The notes below the pieces were generated by a model. That model saw nothing but the letters and a program-made list of their open reading frames with translations, made no database searches and had not been told where the DNA came from. Shown here piece after piece: positions 1-6,890 of a DNA stretch of 49,937 nucleotides. Origin of the DNA: JAJZJT01 sp049964655 (GTDB taxonomy: Bacteria; Actinomycetota; Acidimicrobiia; Acidimicrobiales; RAAP-2); the NCBI GenBank assembly GCA_049964655.1, contig JBMFXC010000009.1, forward strand, positions 1 to 49,937, read 5' to 3'. How positions within the stretch are numbered: the first letter of the stretch is position 1; every line of letters starts with the position of its first letter. The translations under genes were made by a program, and so were the position numbers.

Positions 1-62
1 GGGTGCCCGCGCCAACGAGGGAGCCGGATCACTCGAGGCGTCCGCGGTGCCCGTCGCCTCGG

Positions 63-617
63 TCACCGGTCGTCCCGGGCCCCGCCCTCCGGTCCCGGGG
101 TGGTCGTGGCCACACGGTCGAGGACCGCAGGGGTGCTCGTGACCACCACGACGAAGAGGAGGAACGTCACGACGTGGACCGAGGTGCACCACAGGCACAG
201 GTTCCGGATGATGAACAGTTCGGCGCTGACGAGGTAGAGGACCATGCAGACCCCGGCGATGGCCATGACGAGTCGGGCGAGGTGGACACGACGGTCGAGG
301 GACCGCCAGGCGGCCGGGAGGTTGAGGGCGAGCATCGGCACGAAGTAGACGAGGCCGAGGACCGCCACCGGGATGCCGAAGATCACCGACTGCGGGCTGG
401 TGGTCACCTTCTCGCAGTTGATGAACCCACCACCCGCCGGGCAGCTGAGGGGGACGCCCGTGTCGAAGTGGGTGAGCGTCAGGTAGGCGGCGACCCCGAG
501 GCCGAAGAGGCAGAGCACCGTCGCCGTCACCGGCTGCCATCGGGCGGCGGGGGCGCCGGTGGGGGTGCCAGTAGGGGTCATCATGTCGGCGCTGTGGCCC
601 TCTCCCACGACGCTCAC
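63..617 (-). CDS. Vitamin K epoxide reductase (VKOR) family membrane protein
   Basis: A 184-residue integral membrane protein that should re-oxidise a periplasmic or extracytoplasmic thioredoxin-like partner and pass electrons to quinone, so that disulfides can form in exported proteins. Seen: four to five hydrophobic segments, a loop Cys pair (C59 and C68 in SCPAGGGFINC) and the active-site motif CLWC at 141-144, the arrangement typical of bacterial VKOR. The start is GTG at 617, preceded by a purine-rich stretch; a later ATG pair at residues 12-13 is a possible alternative. It lies 16 nt downstream of the DUF929 thioredoxin-like gene on the same strand, so the two are probably co-transcribed and work together. 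The usual actinobacterial partner is a DsbA protein, which is not seen here. Family assignment is firm; the partner is inferred. Confidence 0.9.
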   Translation of the reverse strand: MSVVGEGHSADMMTPTGTPTGAPAARWQPVTATVLCLFGLGVAAYLTLTHFDTGVPLSCPAGGGFINCEKVTTSPQSVIFGIPVAVLGLVYFVPMLALNLPAAWRSLDRRVHLARLVMAIAGVCMVLYLVSAELFIIRNLCLWCTSVHVVTFLLFVVVVTSTPAVLDRVATTTPGPEGGARDDR

Positions 618-633
618 CGGGCCCTCACCACGC

Positions 634-1740
634 TCACTTGAGCTTGAGTACCCGGTCGGCGGCTGTCACGCCGGGGCTCGTGCACACGGTGGCGGGCCGT
701 TGCCCGGTGCTGGCGCAGATGGCAGCCGAGATCTCGTTGGCCGTGCCGACGATGGCCTGGGTGACGAGGTCGTGGGGATCGGAGAGGGCCGAGGCCACCT
801 CGGCGTGGCTCATCCCTGCCAGGATGCCCGGGCTGTAGCTGGCTCCCGAGAGGAGCACCTTGTTGTCGACGTCGACGAAGGGGAACGACACGGCGCCGGC
901 CTGCGCGCCGGGGACGTAGGTGGGCGAGCTGTACTTGTCGATCACCTTCTGCTCGGCCGAGCTCGGGTTCTCCAGCACCGTGTAGCCGCCGTTCGGAGCG
1001 GGGATGTTGGTGTACTGCTCGATGGGGAAGAAGGAGAGGTACGGGCTCGTGTAGGTGGCGTCGCGGTAGCTGAACGTGGGGGTCAACGGGTCGGTGTCGG
1101 TGCCCGACGACCTGGTGACGTCGAGGCCGGAGAAGGTGCCGAAGCGGGCCAGGGCGACCGTCATCGGCCACCGCTCGGCGGCGCAGTACGGGCAGTACTC
1201 GGCCCCGTAGTAGAGCATCGCCGGGGTCTTGCCCGAGAGGGTGAGCGGAGGCTGTCCCGACAGCACGATGGGCTTGGCTGGCTGGGCGGCGGAGGGGATG
1301 TTCACGCCGACGGTGTTGAAGACGCTGGCTGGGACGTGGGTCACGTCGCGCACGACGGCAGCCGGGGCCGGGGTCACCGGCGTCGGTCCCCCCGACGATG
1401 CTGCTTTCGAGCTGCCGAGCGAGTTGATCACCACCAAGACGACGACGATGACGACGACGAGACCGACCGATCCCCAGGCGAGGGCCGGTCCCGACAGGCG
1501 CCGGCCGGGGGCCCGCACCGGACGCCCCTGCGCCCCGCCGGCAGGCCTACCGGCGGGCTTGGGGCGGTTGCCGCCCCGAGGCCCGGCGGGGGCCTTGGAG
1601 GAGACCGGTCGGCTCTGCGCCTTGCTCTGCGCCTTGCTCTGCGCCTTGGCGCTCCGCCCGCTGCCGTTGGGTGGCTTGGGGGTGTTGCCGCCGGCAGGAG
1701 GAGCGCCCCCCTGCGTGCTCCGCTTGTCGTCCGTTGCCAC
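634..1740 (-). CDS. DUF929 family membrane-anchored thioredoxin-like protein
   Basis: A 368-residue protein. Residues 1-84 are a basic, low-complexity tail rich in Gly, Pro, Lys and Arg that contains the short repeat KAQS three times (about 32-43). A single membrane segment follows (about 86-107), then an exported domain matching DUF929. That domain carries CPYC at 183-186 in the context YYGAEYCPYCAAERW, a glutaredoxin/thioredoxin-like redox motif, suggesting a thiol-disulfide exchange role. The open frame extends far upstream, but the GTG at 1740 (MATDDKRS) is chosen because GAGGACGG lies about 10 nt before it and the upstream part overlaps the divergent hydrolase. The VKOR gene is directly downstream. 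DUF929 has no firmly established activity; the redox role is inferred from CPYC and the neighbour. Confidence 0.82.
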   Translation of the reverse strand: MATDDKRSTQGGAPPAGGNTPKPPNGSGRSAKAQSKAQSKAQSRPVSSKAPAGPRGGNRPKPAGRPAGGAQGRPVRAPGRRLSGPALAWGSVGLVVVIVVVLVVINSLGSSKAASSGGPTPVTPAPAAVVRDVTHVPASVFNTVGVNIPSAAQPAKPIVLSGQPPLTLSGKTPAMLYYGAEYCPYCAAERWPMTVALARFGTFSGLDVTRSSGTDTDPLTPTFSYRDATYTSPYLSFFPIEQYTNIPAPNGGYTVLENPSSAEQKVIDKYSSPTYVPGAQAGAVSFPFVDVDNKVLLSGASYSPGILAGMSHAEVASALSDPHDLVTQAIVGTANEISAAICASTGQRPATVCTSPGVTAADRVLKLK

Positions 1741-1922
1741 TGTGCTGTCCGTCCTCGTGGTCGGTGCCGGCTGAGACCGGCGGCGGTAGGGGGACGCGCG
1801 CCATCGCGCCCGCGTGGAAGCGCAGCGTACCCGCTCGTCCTGCGACCGTCCCGACGCGCCCGGGTGGACGCACCCCCGTGGCCGGTGCCGCGAGAAACCG
1901 CCAGCGTGGCGTCTCGAGCCCG

Positions 1923-1928
1923 TAGACT
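1923..1928 (+). promoter_or_regulatory. -10 hexamer TAGACT of a probable leaderless promoter
   Basis: TAGACT lies 7 nt before the ATG at 1936, so transcription would begin at or next to the start codon. No clear -35 is visible. This is one of many genes here with the same spacing. Confidence 0.6.
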
Positions 1929-1935
1929 GGTTTGG

Positions 1936-2943
1936 ATGGGAGGGGCACCAGCGTTGAGCCCCGGCGGCAGCCGAGGGGCGAGAGGCCGTCGACCGGGTCG
2001 CGACCCGGTCGGTAGCGAACCGGCGCGGGTCGGGGAGGCCGGCGTCCCGTCGACCGCGGTCGACCCGTCGACAGCGGCTGACCAGAGCGGCCGCGCCACG
2101 CGGAGGGTGACCTGGCAGCGCGTCCTGGTGGACGGCACCCCGGTCCGCTACGCGGCGTGCGGGTCGGGTCCCCCGACGCTCTTCCTGCACGGATGGGGCC
2201 TGCGTCCCCACGCCTACGTCCGCGCCATCGAGGCGATGGCCACCGCCGGGTGCCGGGTCTACGCGCCGGCGCTTCCCGGGTTCGGCGGTACTCGCGAGCT
2301 CGAGCTCTCCGAGCGCTCCTTTGCCGGCTACGGACGGTGGCTCGACCGTTTCGCCACCGCCGTCCTCCCTACCGGTCAGCCCTTCGCCCTGGTGGCAGGC
2401 CACTCCTTCGGTGGTGGTGTGGCGACCGCCTTCGCTCACGTCCGTCCGGACCGTTGCGGAGGGCTCCTGCTGGTCAACGCCGTGGGCAGCCCGGTGTGGG
2501 CCCGCTACGCCGACGAGCTGCGCACGATGGTGGAGCGTCCCCTGTGGGACTGGGGCCTCAACTTCGGCGCCGACGTCGTCCGCTCCCCGGCGGCCGTCCG
2601 CACCTTCGCTTCCCTCGTTGGCGACGTGGGGTCGAACCTCGTGCACAATCCGCTCGGGCTCGTGCGCACGAGCGGTATCGCGCGTTGCGCCGACCTGGTC
2701 GACGAGGTGGCCGCGGTCGCCGCCCAGGGCACCCCTGTCGTCGTCGCCTGGTCGGACCGTGACCGCGTCATGTCCCGGTCAGCCTTCGACGACCTCCGCC
2801 GGGCCGCCGGTGTCGACGGCATCGTGTTCGAGGGCCCCCATGCCTGGCTGGTCGCCGATCCGGCCGGTTTCGGCGAACTGGCCATCATGGCCCTCGCCGA
2901 GTCGGGAGCCACCCTCGAGCGACCGACCTTGCGGAGCGTCTGA
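1936..2943 (+). CDS. Alpha/beta-fold hydrolase
   Basis: A 335-residue alpha/beta hydrolase of unknown substrate. Residues 1-58 are a disordered Gly/Arg/Pro/Ala-rich leader; the fold begins near residue 59 (TWQRVLVDG). Seen: the oxyanion motif LHGWG (84-88), the nucleophile elbow GHSFGG (155-160, Ser157), an acidic residue in the WSDRDRV strand and the C-terminal His in EGPHAWLV. This is the complete Ser-Asp-His layout. The ATG at 1936 is favoured because a TAGACT box sits 7 nt upstream; if the disordered leader is not real, translation could begin at the GTG near 2107. The gene is divergent from the DUF929/VKOR pair, with about 195 nt between starts. Esterase, epoxide hydrolase or haloperoxidase-like activities cannot be told apart from sequence. 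Confidence 0.85.
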   Translation: MGGAPALSPGGSRGARGRRPGRDPVGSEPARVGEAGVPSTAVDPSTAADQSGRATRRVTWQRVLVDGTPVRYAACGSGPPTLFLHGWGLRPHAYVRAIEAMATAGCRVYAPALPGFGGTRELELSERSFAGYGRWLDRFATAVLPTGQPFALVAGHSFGGGVATAFAHVRPDRCGGLLLVNAVGSPVWARYADELRTMVERPLWDWGLNFGADVVRSPAAVRTFASLVGDVGSNLVHNPLGLVRTSGIARCADLVDEVAAVAAQGTPVVVAWSDRDRVMSRSAFDDLRRAAGVDGIVFEGPHAWLVADPAGFGELAIMALAESGATLERPTLRSV

Positions 2944-3003
2944 ACGGCCTCGTCCGGGCCTCGGCATGTTCCCTCCGCCGGCCGCCTTGGACGGCGGCGA
3001 CGG

Positions 3004-3009
3004 TAGCGT
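3004..3009 (+). promoter_or_regulatory. -10 hexamer TAGCGT, probable leaderless promoter
   Basis: TAGCGT ends 6 nt before the GTG at 3016. There is no Shine-Dalgarno between hexamer and start, which fits a leaderless transcript. Confidence 0.55.
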
Positions 3010-3015
3010 GGCGTC

Positions 3016-3936
3016 GTGACCGCGCTCGCCCGTGAGGCCGCCACCGTGATGCTGGTGCGCGACGCCCGTCGTGGGACCGGCGTCGAGGTGTGCATGGTGC
3101 GGCGGAACCTGGCGGCCGAGTTCGTCGCCGGGGCGTACGTCTTCCCGGGTGGCTCGGTCGACCCCGGAGATCGGGAGAACGACGTCTGGACCTTCTGTTC
3201 GGGCTTGAGCGACGCCGAGGCGAGCGCTCGCCTGGGCGTCGAAGCGGGAGGTCTCAGCCTGTGGGTGGCCGCGCTGCGGGAGTCCTTCGAAGAGGTCGGC
3301 GTGCTGGTGGCCACCAGTCCCGATGGCGGTGACGACCTCATCGACCTGTCCGAGCCGTCTTTGGCCGAGCGGTTCCGGCGCCATCGGCTCGACCTCAACC
3401 GCGGGCGCCGGTCGTTCCTCGAGGTGTGCCGTGACGAACGGCTACAGCTCGCCGTCGACCGGCTCTACTACGTGAGCCACTGGATCACTCCCGAGGTCGC
3501 TCCCAAGCGGTTCGACACCCGGTTCTTCGTGGCGGTGGCCCCCCCGGGCCAGGAGGCCGTCCACGACAACGGCGAGACCATCGGCTCCGAGTGGGTGCGC
3601 CCGGCGGACGCCCTCGAACGCCACGCCAGCGGAGAGATCGACCTCATGCCGCCGACCGTCGCCAACCTCGAAGCGATCGGGGAGCACGCCTCGGCCGATG
3701 CCGTGGTCCGATGGGCCGCAGCCGTTACGGACGTGCCGGCCATCCTGCCGATCGTGCGGGTCGACGAGGGAGCACTCCTCGTGCTGCGTCCCGGCGACGA
3801 CGGCTACGACGAGGCGCTGGCCGAACGGACGAGCGATCCCGAGCGACCGGTGCCCACCGAGCTGGCCGCCCTGGCCCGCCAACGGTTCGGCCCCGGCGGC
3901 GGCCAGCCCCCGGTGCCCGGCCCGACATCAGCGTGA
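3016..3936 (+). CDS. NUDIX hydrolase (NUDT19-like)
   Basis: A 306-residue protein predicted to hydrolyse a nucleoside diphosphate linked to another moiety, possibly a CoA derivative. The core RESFEEVG (about 88-95) is the REUXEEXGU part of the Nudix box, while the N-terminal GG (VFPGGSVDPGD) is separated from it by a long insertion, as in NUDT19/RP2p-type enzymes. The segment GSEWVRPADALERHASGEIDLMPPT is also typical of that subfamily. The start is the GTG at 3016, fixed by the TAGCGT box. The next gene starts inside its stop codon (GTGA overlap), so the two form a translationally coupled pair. Family call is firm, substrate is not known. Confidence 0.85.
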   Translation: MTALAREAATVMLVRDARRGTGVEVCMVRRNLAAEFVAGAYVFPGGSVDPGDRENDVWTFCSGLSDAEASARLGVEAGGLSLWVAALRESFEEVGVLVATSPDGGDDLIDLSEPSLAERFRRHRLDLNRGRRSFLEVCRDERLQLAVDRLYYVSHWITPEVAPKRFDTRFFVAVAPPGQEAVHDNGETIGSEWVRPADALERHASGEIDLMPPTVANLEAIGEHASADAVVRWAAAVTDVPAILPIVRVDEGALLVLRPGDDGYDEALAERTSDPERPVPTELAALARQRFGPGGGQPPVPGPTSA

Positions 3937-4832
3937 GCTCCCGTCCGTCCTTCGTCCACGACCGACCCGAGGTCGTCGCGCCGGGCGTCGTTCGGGTCAT
4001 CGCCGCCAATCCGGGGGTGATGACCGGACCGGGAACCAACTCCTACCTGGTCGGTGACGACGAGCTCGTGGTGGTCGACCCGGGTCCCGACGATCCGGCC
4101 CACGTGGACGTCCTGGTGCGGGCGGGCGACGGGCGGATCCGGTGGATCGTGGTCACCCACACCCACCCCGACCATGCCCCGGCGGCGCGCCCGCTGGCCG
4201 AGCGCACGGGCGCCGAGCAGCTGGGGTTTGCCTCGCGCGACGGGTTCGTCGCCGACCGCCTGCTGGCCGACGGCGACGTGCTGGCAGGTCGCGGCTGGAC
4301 GTTGACGGCGGTGCACACACCGGGCCACGCCTCCAACCACCTCTGCTTCGCCTACGACCGCCTTCCCGGAGCCCACCGTGGCGCGGCCCCAGTCGGCGAC
4401 GGGTCACCGGGGCGCCTGCTCTTCACCGGTGACCACGTCATGGGTGGGTCGACGGTCGTCATCAACCCGCCCGATGGCGACATGGCCCACTACCTCGACA
4501 GCCTTCGGGCGCTCACCCGTCTCGTCCCCGCTGTGACGGCGTTCGCCCCTGGTCACGGCGAGCGCATCGACGACCCGGCGGCCACCGTCGCTGCCCTGGT
4601 CGAGCACCGTCTGGCCCGCGAGACCAAAGTGGAGCGGGCCCTGGTGCGGCGCGGCACGGCGACCGTCGACGAGCTCGTCCCCGACGTCTACGGCGACGTG
4701 GGCGAGGAGCGGTGGCCGATCGCTGCTCGCTCGCTCTTCGCCCACCTGAGAGCGCTGGCCGAGGCGGACCGGGTGTGGGCCGACGACCCCGACGACGTCG
4801 CCGCGGCGTGGCACGCCTCCCCGAGGGCCTGA
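3933..4832 (+). CDS. Metallo-beta-lactamase-fold hydrolase (LACTB2-like)
   Basis: A 299-residue MBL-fold enzyme. Seen: the zinc-binding motif THTHPDHA (75-82), the downstream ligands in HTPGHASNH and FTGDHVMGG, and FAPGHG near the end of the fold, followed by a winged-helix-like C-terminal segment (LARETKVERALVRRG...). This layout matches LACTB2-like hydrolases, which include RNA endonucleases and thioesterase-like enzymes. The GTG at 3933 overlaps the NUDIX stop (tga at 3934-3936), giving tight coupling. As I recall, M. tuberculosis also keeps a NUDIX, an MBL and a RidA gene close together, consistent with this region. Reaction is not known. Confidence 0.85.
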   Translation: MSSRPSFVHDRPEVVAPGVVRVIAANPGVMTGPGTNSYLVGDDELVVVDPGPDDPAHVDVLVRAGDGRIRWIVVTHTHPDHAPAARPLAERTGAEQLGFASRDGFVADRLLADGDVLAGRGWTLTAVHTPGHASNHLCFAYDRLPGAHRGAAPVGDGSPGRLLFTGDHVMGGSTVVINPPDGDMAHYLDSLRALTRLVPAVTAFAPGHGERIDDPAATVAALVEHRLARETKVERALVRRGTATVDELVPDVYGDVGEERWPIAARSLFAHLRALAEADRVWADDPDDVAAAWHASPRA

Positions 4833-4961
4833 GCCGACCCGACCCGGTCGTCGTCCGTCTGAGCCCTGGCCCCGCCTCTGCCCGCGCCGCAGCGGGCCGG
4901 CCGGCCCTTGCCAGGTGAGGAGGTCCCGTGGCGGCCGGTGCCGGCCGGTGGCGAGGGGTCC
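4833..4961. other. Convergent intergenic region, no gene
   Basis: A 129-nt stretch between convergent genes. It contains GC-rich inverted repeats (gccggtgccggccggtggc region, about 4935-4955) that could terminate transcription in either direction, but no U tract is present. Confidence 0.3.
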
Positions 4962-6236
4962 TCAGCGCGTGGGCGCGGCGTTTGCCAGGGCGGCCTCGAC
5001 GCGGTCGAGGAGGCGCGTGCTGCAGCCGTCCATGGCCACCACCGGGGCCACCTCGACGGTGATCCGCTCGGCCATGGCGGCGAAGACAGCGCCGACGGGG
5101 TGGTCGGGATCGAGCGCCACCGGTGTCCCGGCGTCGCCGCCGGCCGCCACGGCGGGATGCAGCGGGACGGAGCCGACCAGCGGGACGCCGACCTGCGAGG
5201 CGAGGCGCTCGCCTCCCCCTGAGCCGAAGAGCGCGTACGAGCTGCCGTGCTCGCAGACGAAGGCGCTCATGTTCTCGATCACGCCGGCGACCCGGAGGTA
5301 GCCCTTGCGCGCCATGTCGATGGCCCGGGCGGCGACCTTCTGGGCGGCAACCGGTGGCGTCGTGACCACCAGGAGCTCGGTCCTGGGCAACAGGCGGGCC
5401 AGCCCCATCTGGATGTCACCGGTTCCGGGAGGCATGTCGATGAGGAGGTAGTCGAGGTCGCCCCAGTGGGCGTCCTGGAGGAACTGCTGGACGGCGCGGT
5501 TGAGCACGAGGCCGCGCCACATGATCGCCTGGTCTTCGTCGGCCAGGAACCCCATGGACAGCACGCGGAGCAGCCCGGCGTCGACGGGGCGCTCCAGTGG
5601 GACCATCTTGCCCGAGCGGGCCTCGATCTCGCCGTCGAGGCCGAGCAGCCGCGGCAGCGAGAAGCCCCAGATATCGGCGTCGAGCACGCCCACGACGAGA
5701 CCACGGCGAGCGAGAGCCACGGCCAGGTTGGCGGTGACGAAGCTCTTGCCCACCCCGCCTTTGCCCGAGGCGATGGCGAGCACCCGGGCGCGGTCGGGCA
5801 CGGCGGTGGCCGGCGCGGCGTCGCGTGCCATGGCGCGGGCCCGGGCCATCAGCGACGAGCGCTGGGCGGGATCCATCACGCCGGTGCGGACCGTGACGGA
5901 GCGCACGCCGCGGACCGTCGTCACGTGACGCTCGATGTCACTGGTGATCTGGTGGCGCAACGGACACCCGGCGACCGTGAGGGCCACGGTGACGGTGACC
6001 GCACCTCCGGTGCCGACCGAGACATCGGTGACCATCCCCAGCTCGACGATGTCGGCGCGTAGCTCGGGGTCGACCACCGAACGCAGCGCTTGGCGCACCT
6101 GCTCTTCGTCCGGGCCGGTGTCCTCGTCTGGGTCGGTGTGGCCACGATCGGCCGAGGGCCCGTGGTCGGGACCGGGGGGCGAGGTCGCCCTCGCCAGATG
6201 CGGGGTCGCCCCCGCCGGGCGCGACGTCGGCGGCAT
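4962..6236 (-). CDS. mrp: Mrp/NBP35-family Fe-S cluster carrier ATPase
   Basis: A 424-residue P-loop ATPase of the Mrp/ApbC family that carries and delivers iron-sulfur clusters. Domains: a disordered N-terminus (1-42), a MIP18/DUF59 domain (about 44-120, with VDPELRADIVELGMV and the conserved Cys in AGCPLR), and the deviant Walker A ATPase SGKGGVGKS (157-165). The usual CxxC near ENMS is reduced here to a single Cys (ENMSAFVCEHG). The open frame runs on to 6428, but the ATG at 6236 is chosen because TACGAT lies 7 nt upstream, and the extra frame would translate a DNA tandem repeat. It diverges from the ErpA-type gene, a sensible Fe-S pairing. Confidence 0.9.
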   Translation of the reverse strand: MPPTSRPAGATPHLARATSPPGPDHGPSADRGHTDPDEDTGPDEEQVRQALRSVVDPELRADIVELGMVTDVSVGTGGAVTVTVALTVAGCPLRHQITSDIERHVTTVRGVRSVTVRTGVMDPAQRSSLMARARAMARDAAPATAVPDRARVLAIASGKGGVGKSFVTANLAVALARRGLVVGVLDADIWGFSLPRLLGLDGEIEARSGKMVPLERPVDAGLLRVLSMGFLADEDQAIMWRGLVLNRAVQQFLQDAHWGDLDYLLIDMPPGTGDIQMGLARLLPRTELLVVTTPPVAAQKVAARAIDMARKGYLRVAGVIENMSAFVCEHGSSYALFGSGGGERLASQVGVPLVGSVPLHPAVAAGGDAGTPVALDPDHPVGAVFAAMAERITVEVAPVVAMDGCSTRLLDRVEAALANAAPTR

Positions 6237-6243
6237 GGAGCTC

Positions 6244-6249
6244 ATCGTA
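6244..6249 (-). promoter_or_regulatory. -10 hexamer TACGAT for mrp
   Basis: On the minus strand TACGAT is followed by gagctcc and then the ATG at 6236, a 7-nt spacing that predicts a leaderless mRNA and decides between several in-frame starts. Confidence 0.55.
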
Positions 6250-6284
6250 CCGGCGGGCTCCCGACGTTCCGCTCCGGCCGCAGC

Positions 6285-6375
6285 GCAGGCGGCGCCGGGC
6301 GAGGCATTGCAGGCGGCGCCGGGCGAGGCATTGCAGGCGGCGCCGGGCGAGGCATTGCAGGCGGCGCCGGGCGAC
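6285..6375. repeat. 24-bp tandem repeat, 3.8 copies, between mrp and erpA
   Basis: Units begin at 6285, 6309, 6333 and 6357 (the last partial) and each starts gcaggcggcgccgggcga. The repeats are identical over the full units and lie upstream of both divergent promoters (6249 minus, 6407 plus). They contain the self-complementary core ggcgcc. Confidence 0.9.
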
Positions 6376-6406
6376 GCGGCGCGGACGGTCTCGCGCCCGA
6401 GGCCGG

Positions 6407-6412
6407 TACCAT
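6407..6412 (+). promoter_or_regulatory. -10 hexamer TACCAT for erpA-type gene
   Basis: TACCAT would start transcription near 6420, giving a leader of about 50 nt. Unlike most genes here the downstream GTG has a strong Shine-Dalgarno, AAGGAGGA at 6459-6466, 6 nt before the start. Confidence 0.5.
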
Positions 6413-6472
6413 GGCCTCCGTGCAACATCGCGGAGCTCGGGGGTCAAGGCTCCGACTGAAGGAGGAACAGCG

Positions 6473-6838
6473 GTGAGCGTGACGATGCAGAACGTGACCA
6501 TCGGCAAGCGGCCGGCTCCGGTCACCCTGACCGACGTGGCTGCCGCCAAGGTCGCCGAGCTCCTCGCCGAGGAGGGGGGCGAAGCCATGGCGCTGCGCGT
6601 GGCCGTACGGCCTGGGGGGTGCTCCGGCTTCAGCTACGAGATGTTCTTCGACTCCGAGGTTGCCGACGACGACGTCGTACGCGAGTTCGGCTCGGTCAAG
6701 GTCGTCGTCGACCCCTCCAGCGCTGAGCTCCTGATGGGATCGACCCTCGACTACAGCGACGGGCTGCAGGGCGCGGGGTTCCACGTGACGAACCCCAACG
6801 CCACCCGCACCTGCGGTTGCGGCTCCTCGTTCAGCTGA
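6473..6838 (+). CDS. erpA: Iron-sulfur cluster insertion protein, HesB/IscA/ErpA family
   Basis: A 121-residue A-type Fe-S carrier. The three conserved cysteines are seen in GGCSGFSY (about residue 50) and the C-terminal CGCGSSFS (about 114-116), with LDYSDGLQGAGFHVTNPN in between, which is the standard family signature. It should accept an Fe-S cluster from a scaffold and insert it in apoproteins. The GTG at 6473 has a near-perfect Shine-Dalgarno. It is divergent from mrp, and the next gene encodes a [2Fe-2S] protein, so the context is Fe-S assembly. Family assignment is secure; the exact name among A-type carriers (erpA, iscA, sufA) is less so. Confidence 0.93.
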   Translation: MSVTMQNVTIGKRPAPVTLTDVAAAKVAELLAEEGGEAMALRVAVRPGGCSGFSYEMFFDSEVADDDVVREFGSVKVVVDPSSAELLMGSTLDYSDGLQGAGFHVTNPNATRTCGCGSSFS

Positions 6839-6890
6839 ACCGCCACGGGGCGCCGGGCGTCCCGCGGCGGCGCCGAGCCGGCGTGGGCTC

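Noticed and set aside
559..2943. Long 794-residue open frame covering the hydrolase
   Set aside because: Its first 459 codons are the antisense of the VKOR and DUF929 genes; the real hydrolase begins at 1936.
6285..6375. CRISPR-like repeat array
   Set aside because: Units are directly adjacent with no unique spacers, and no cas genes are in the window.
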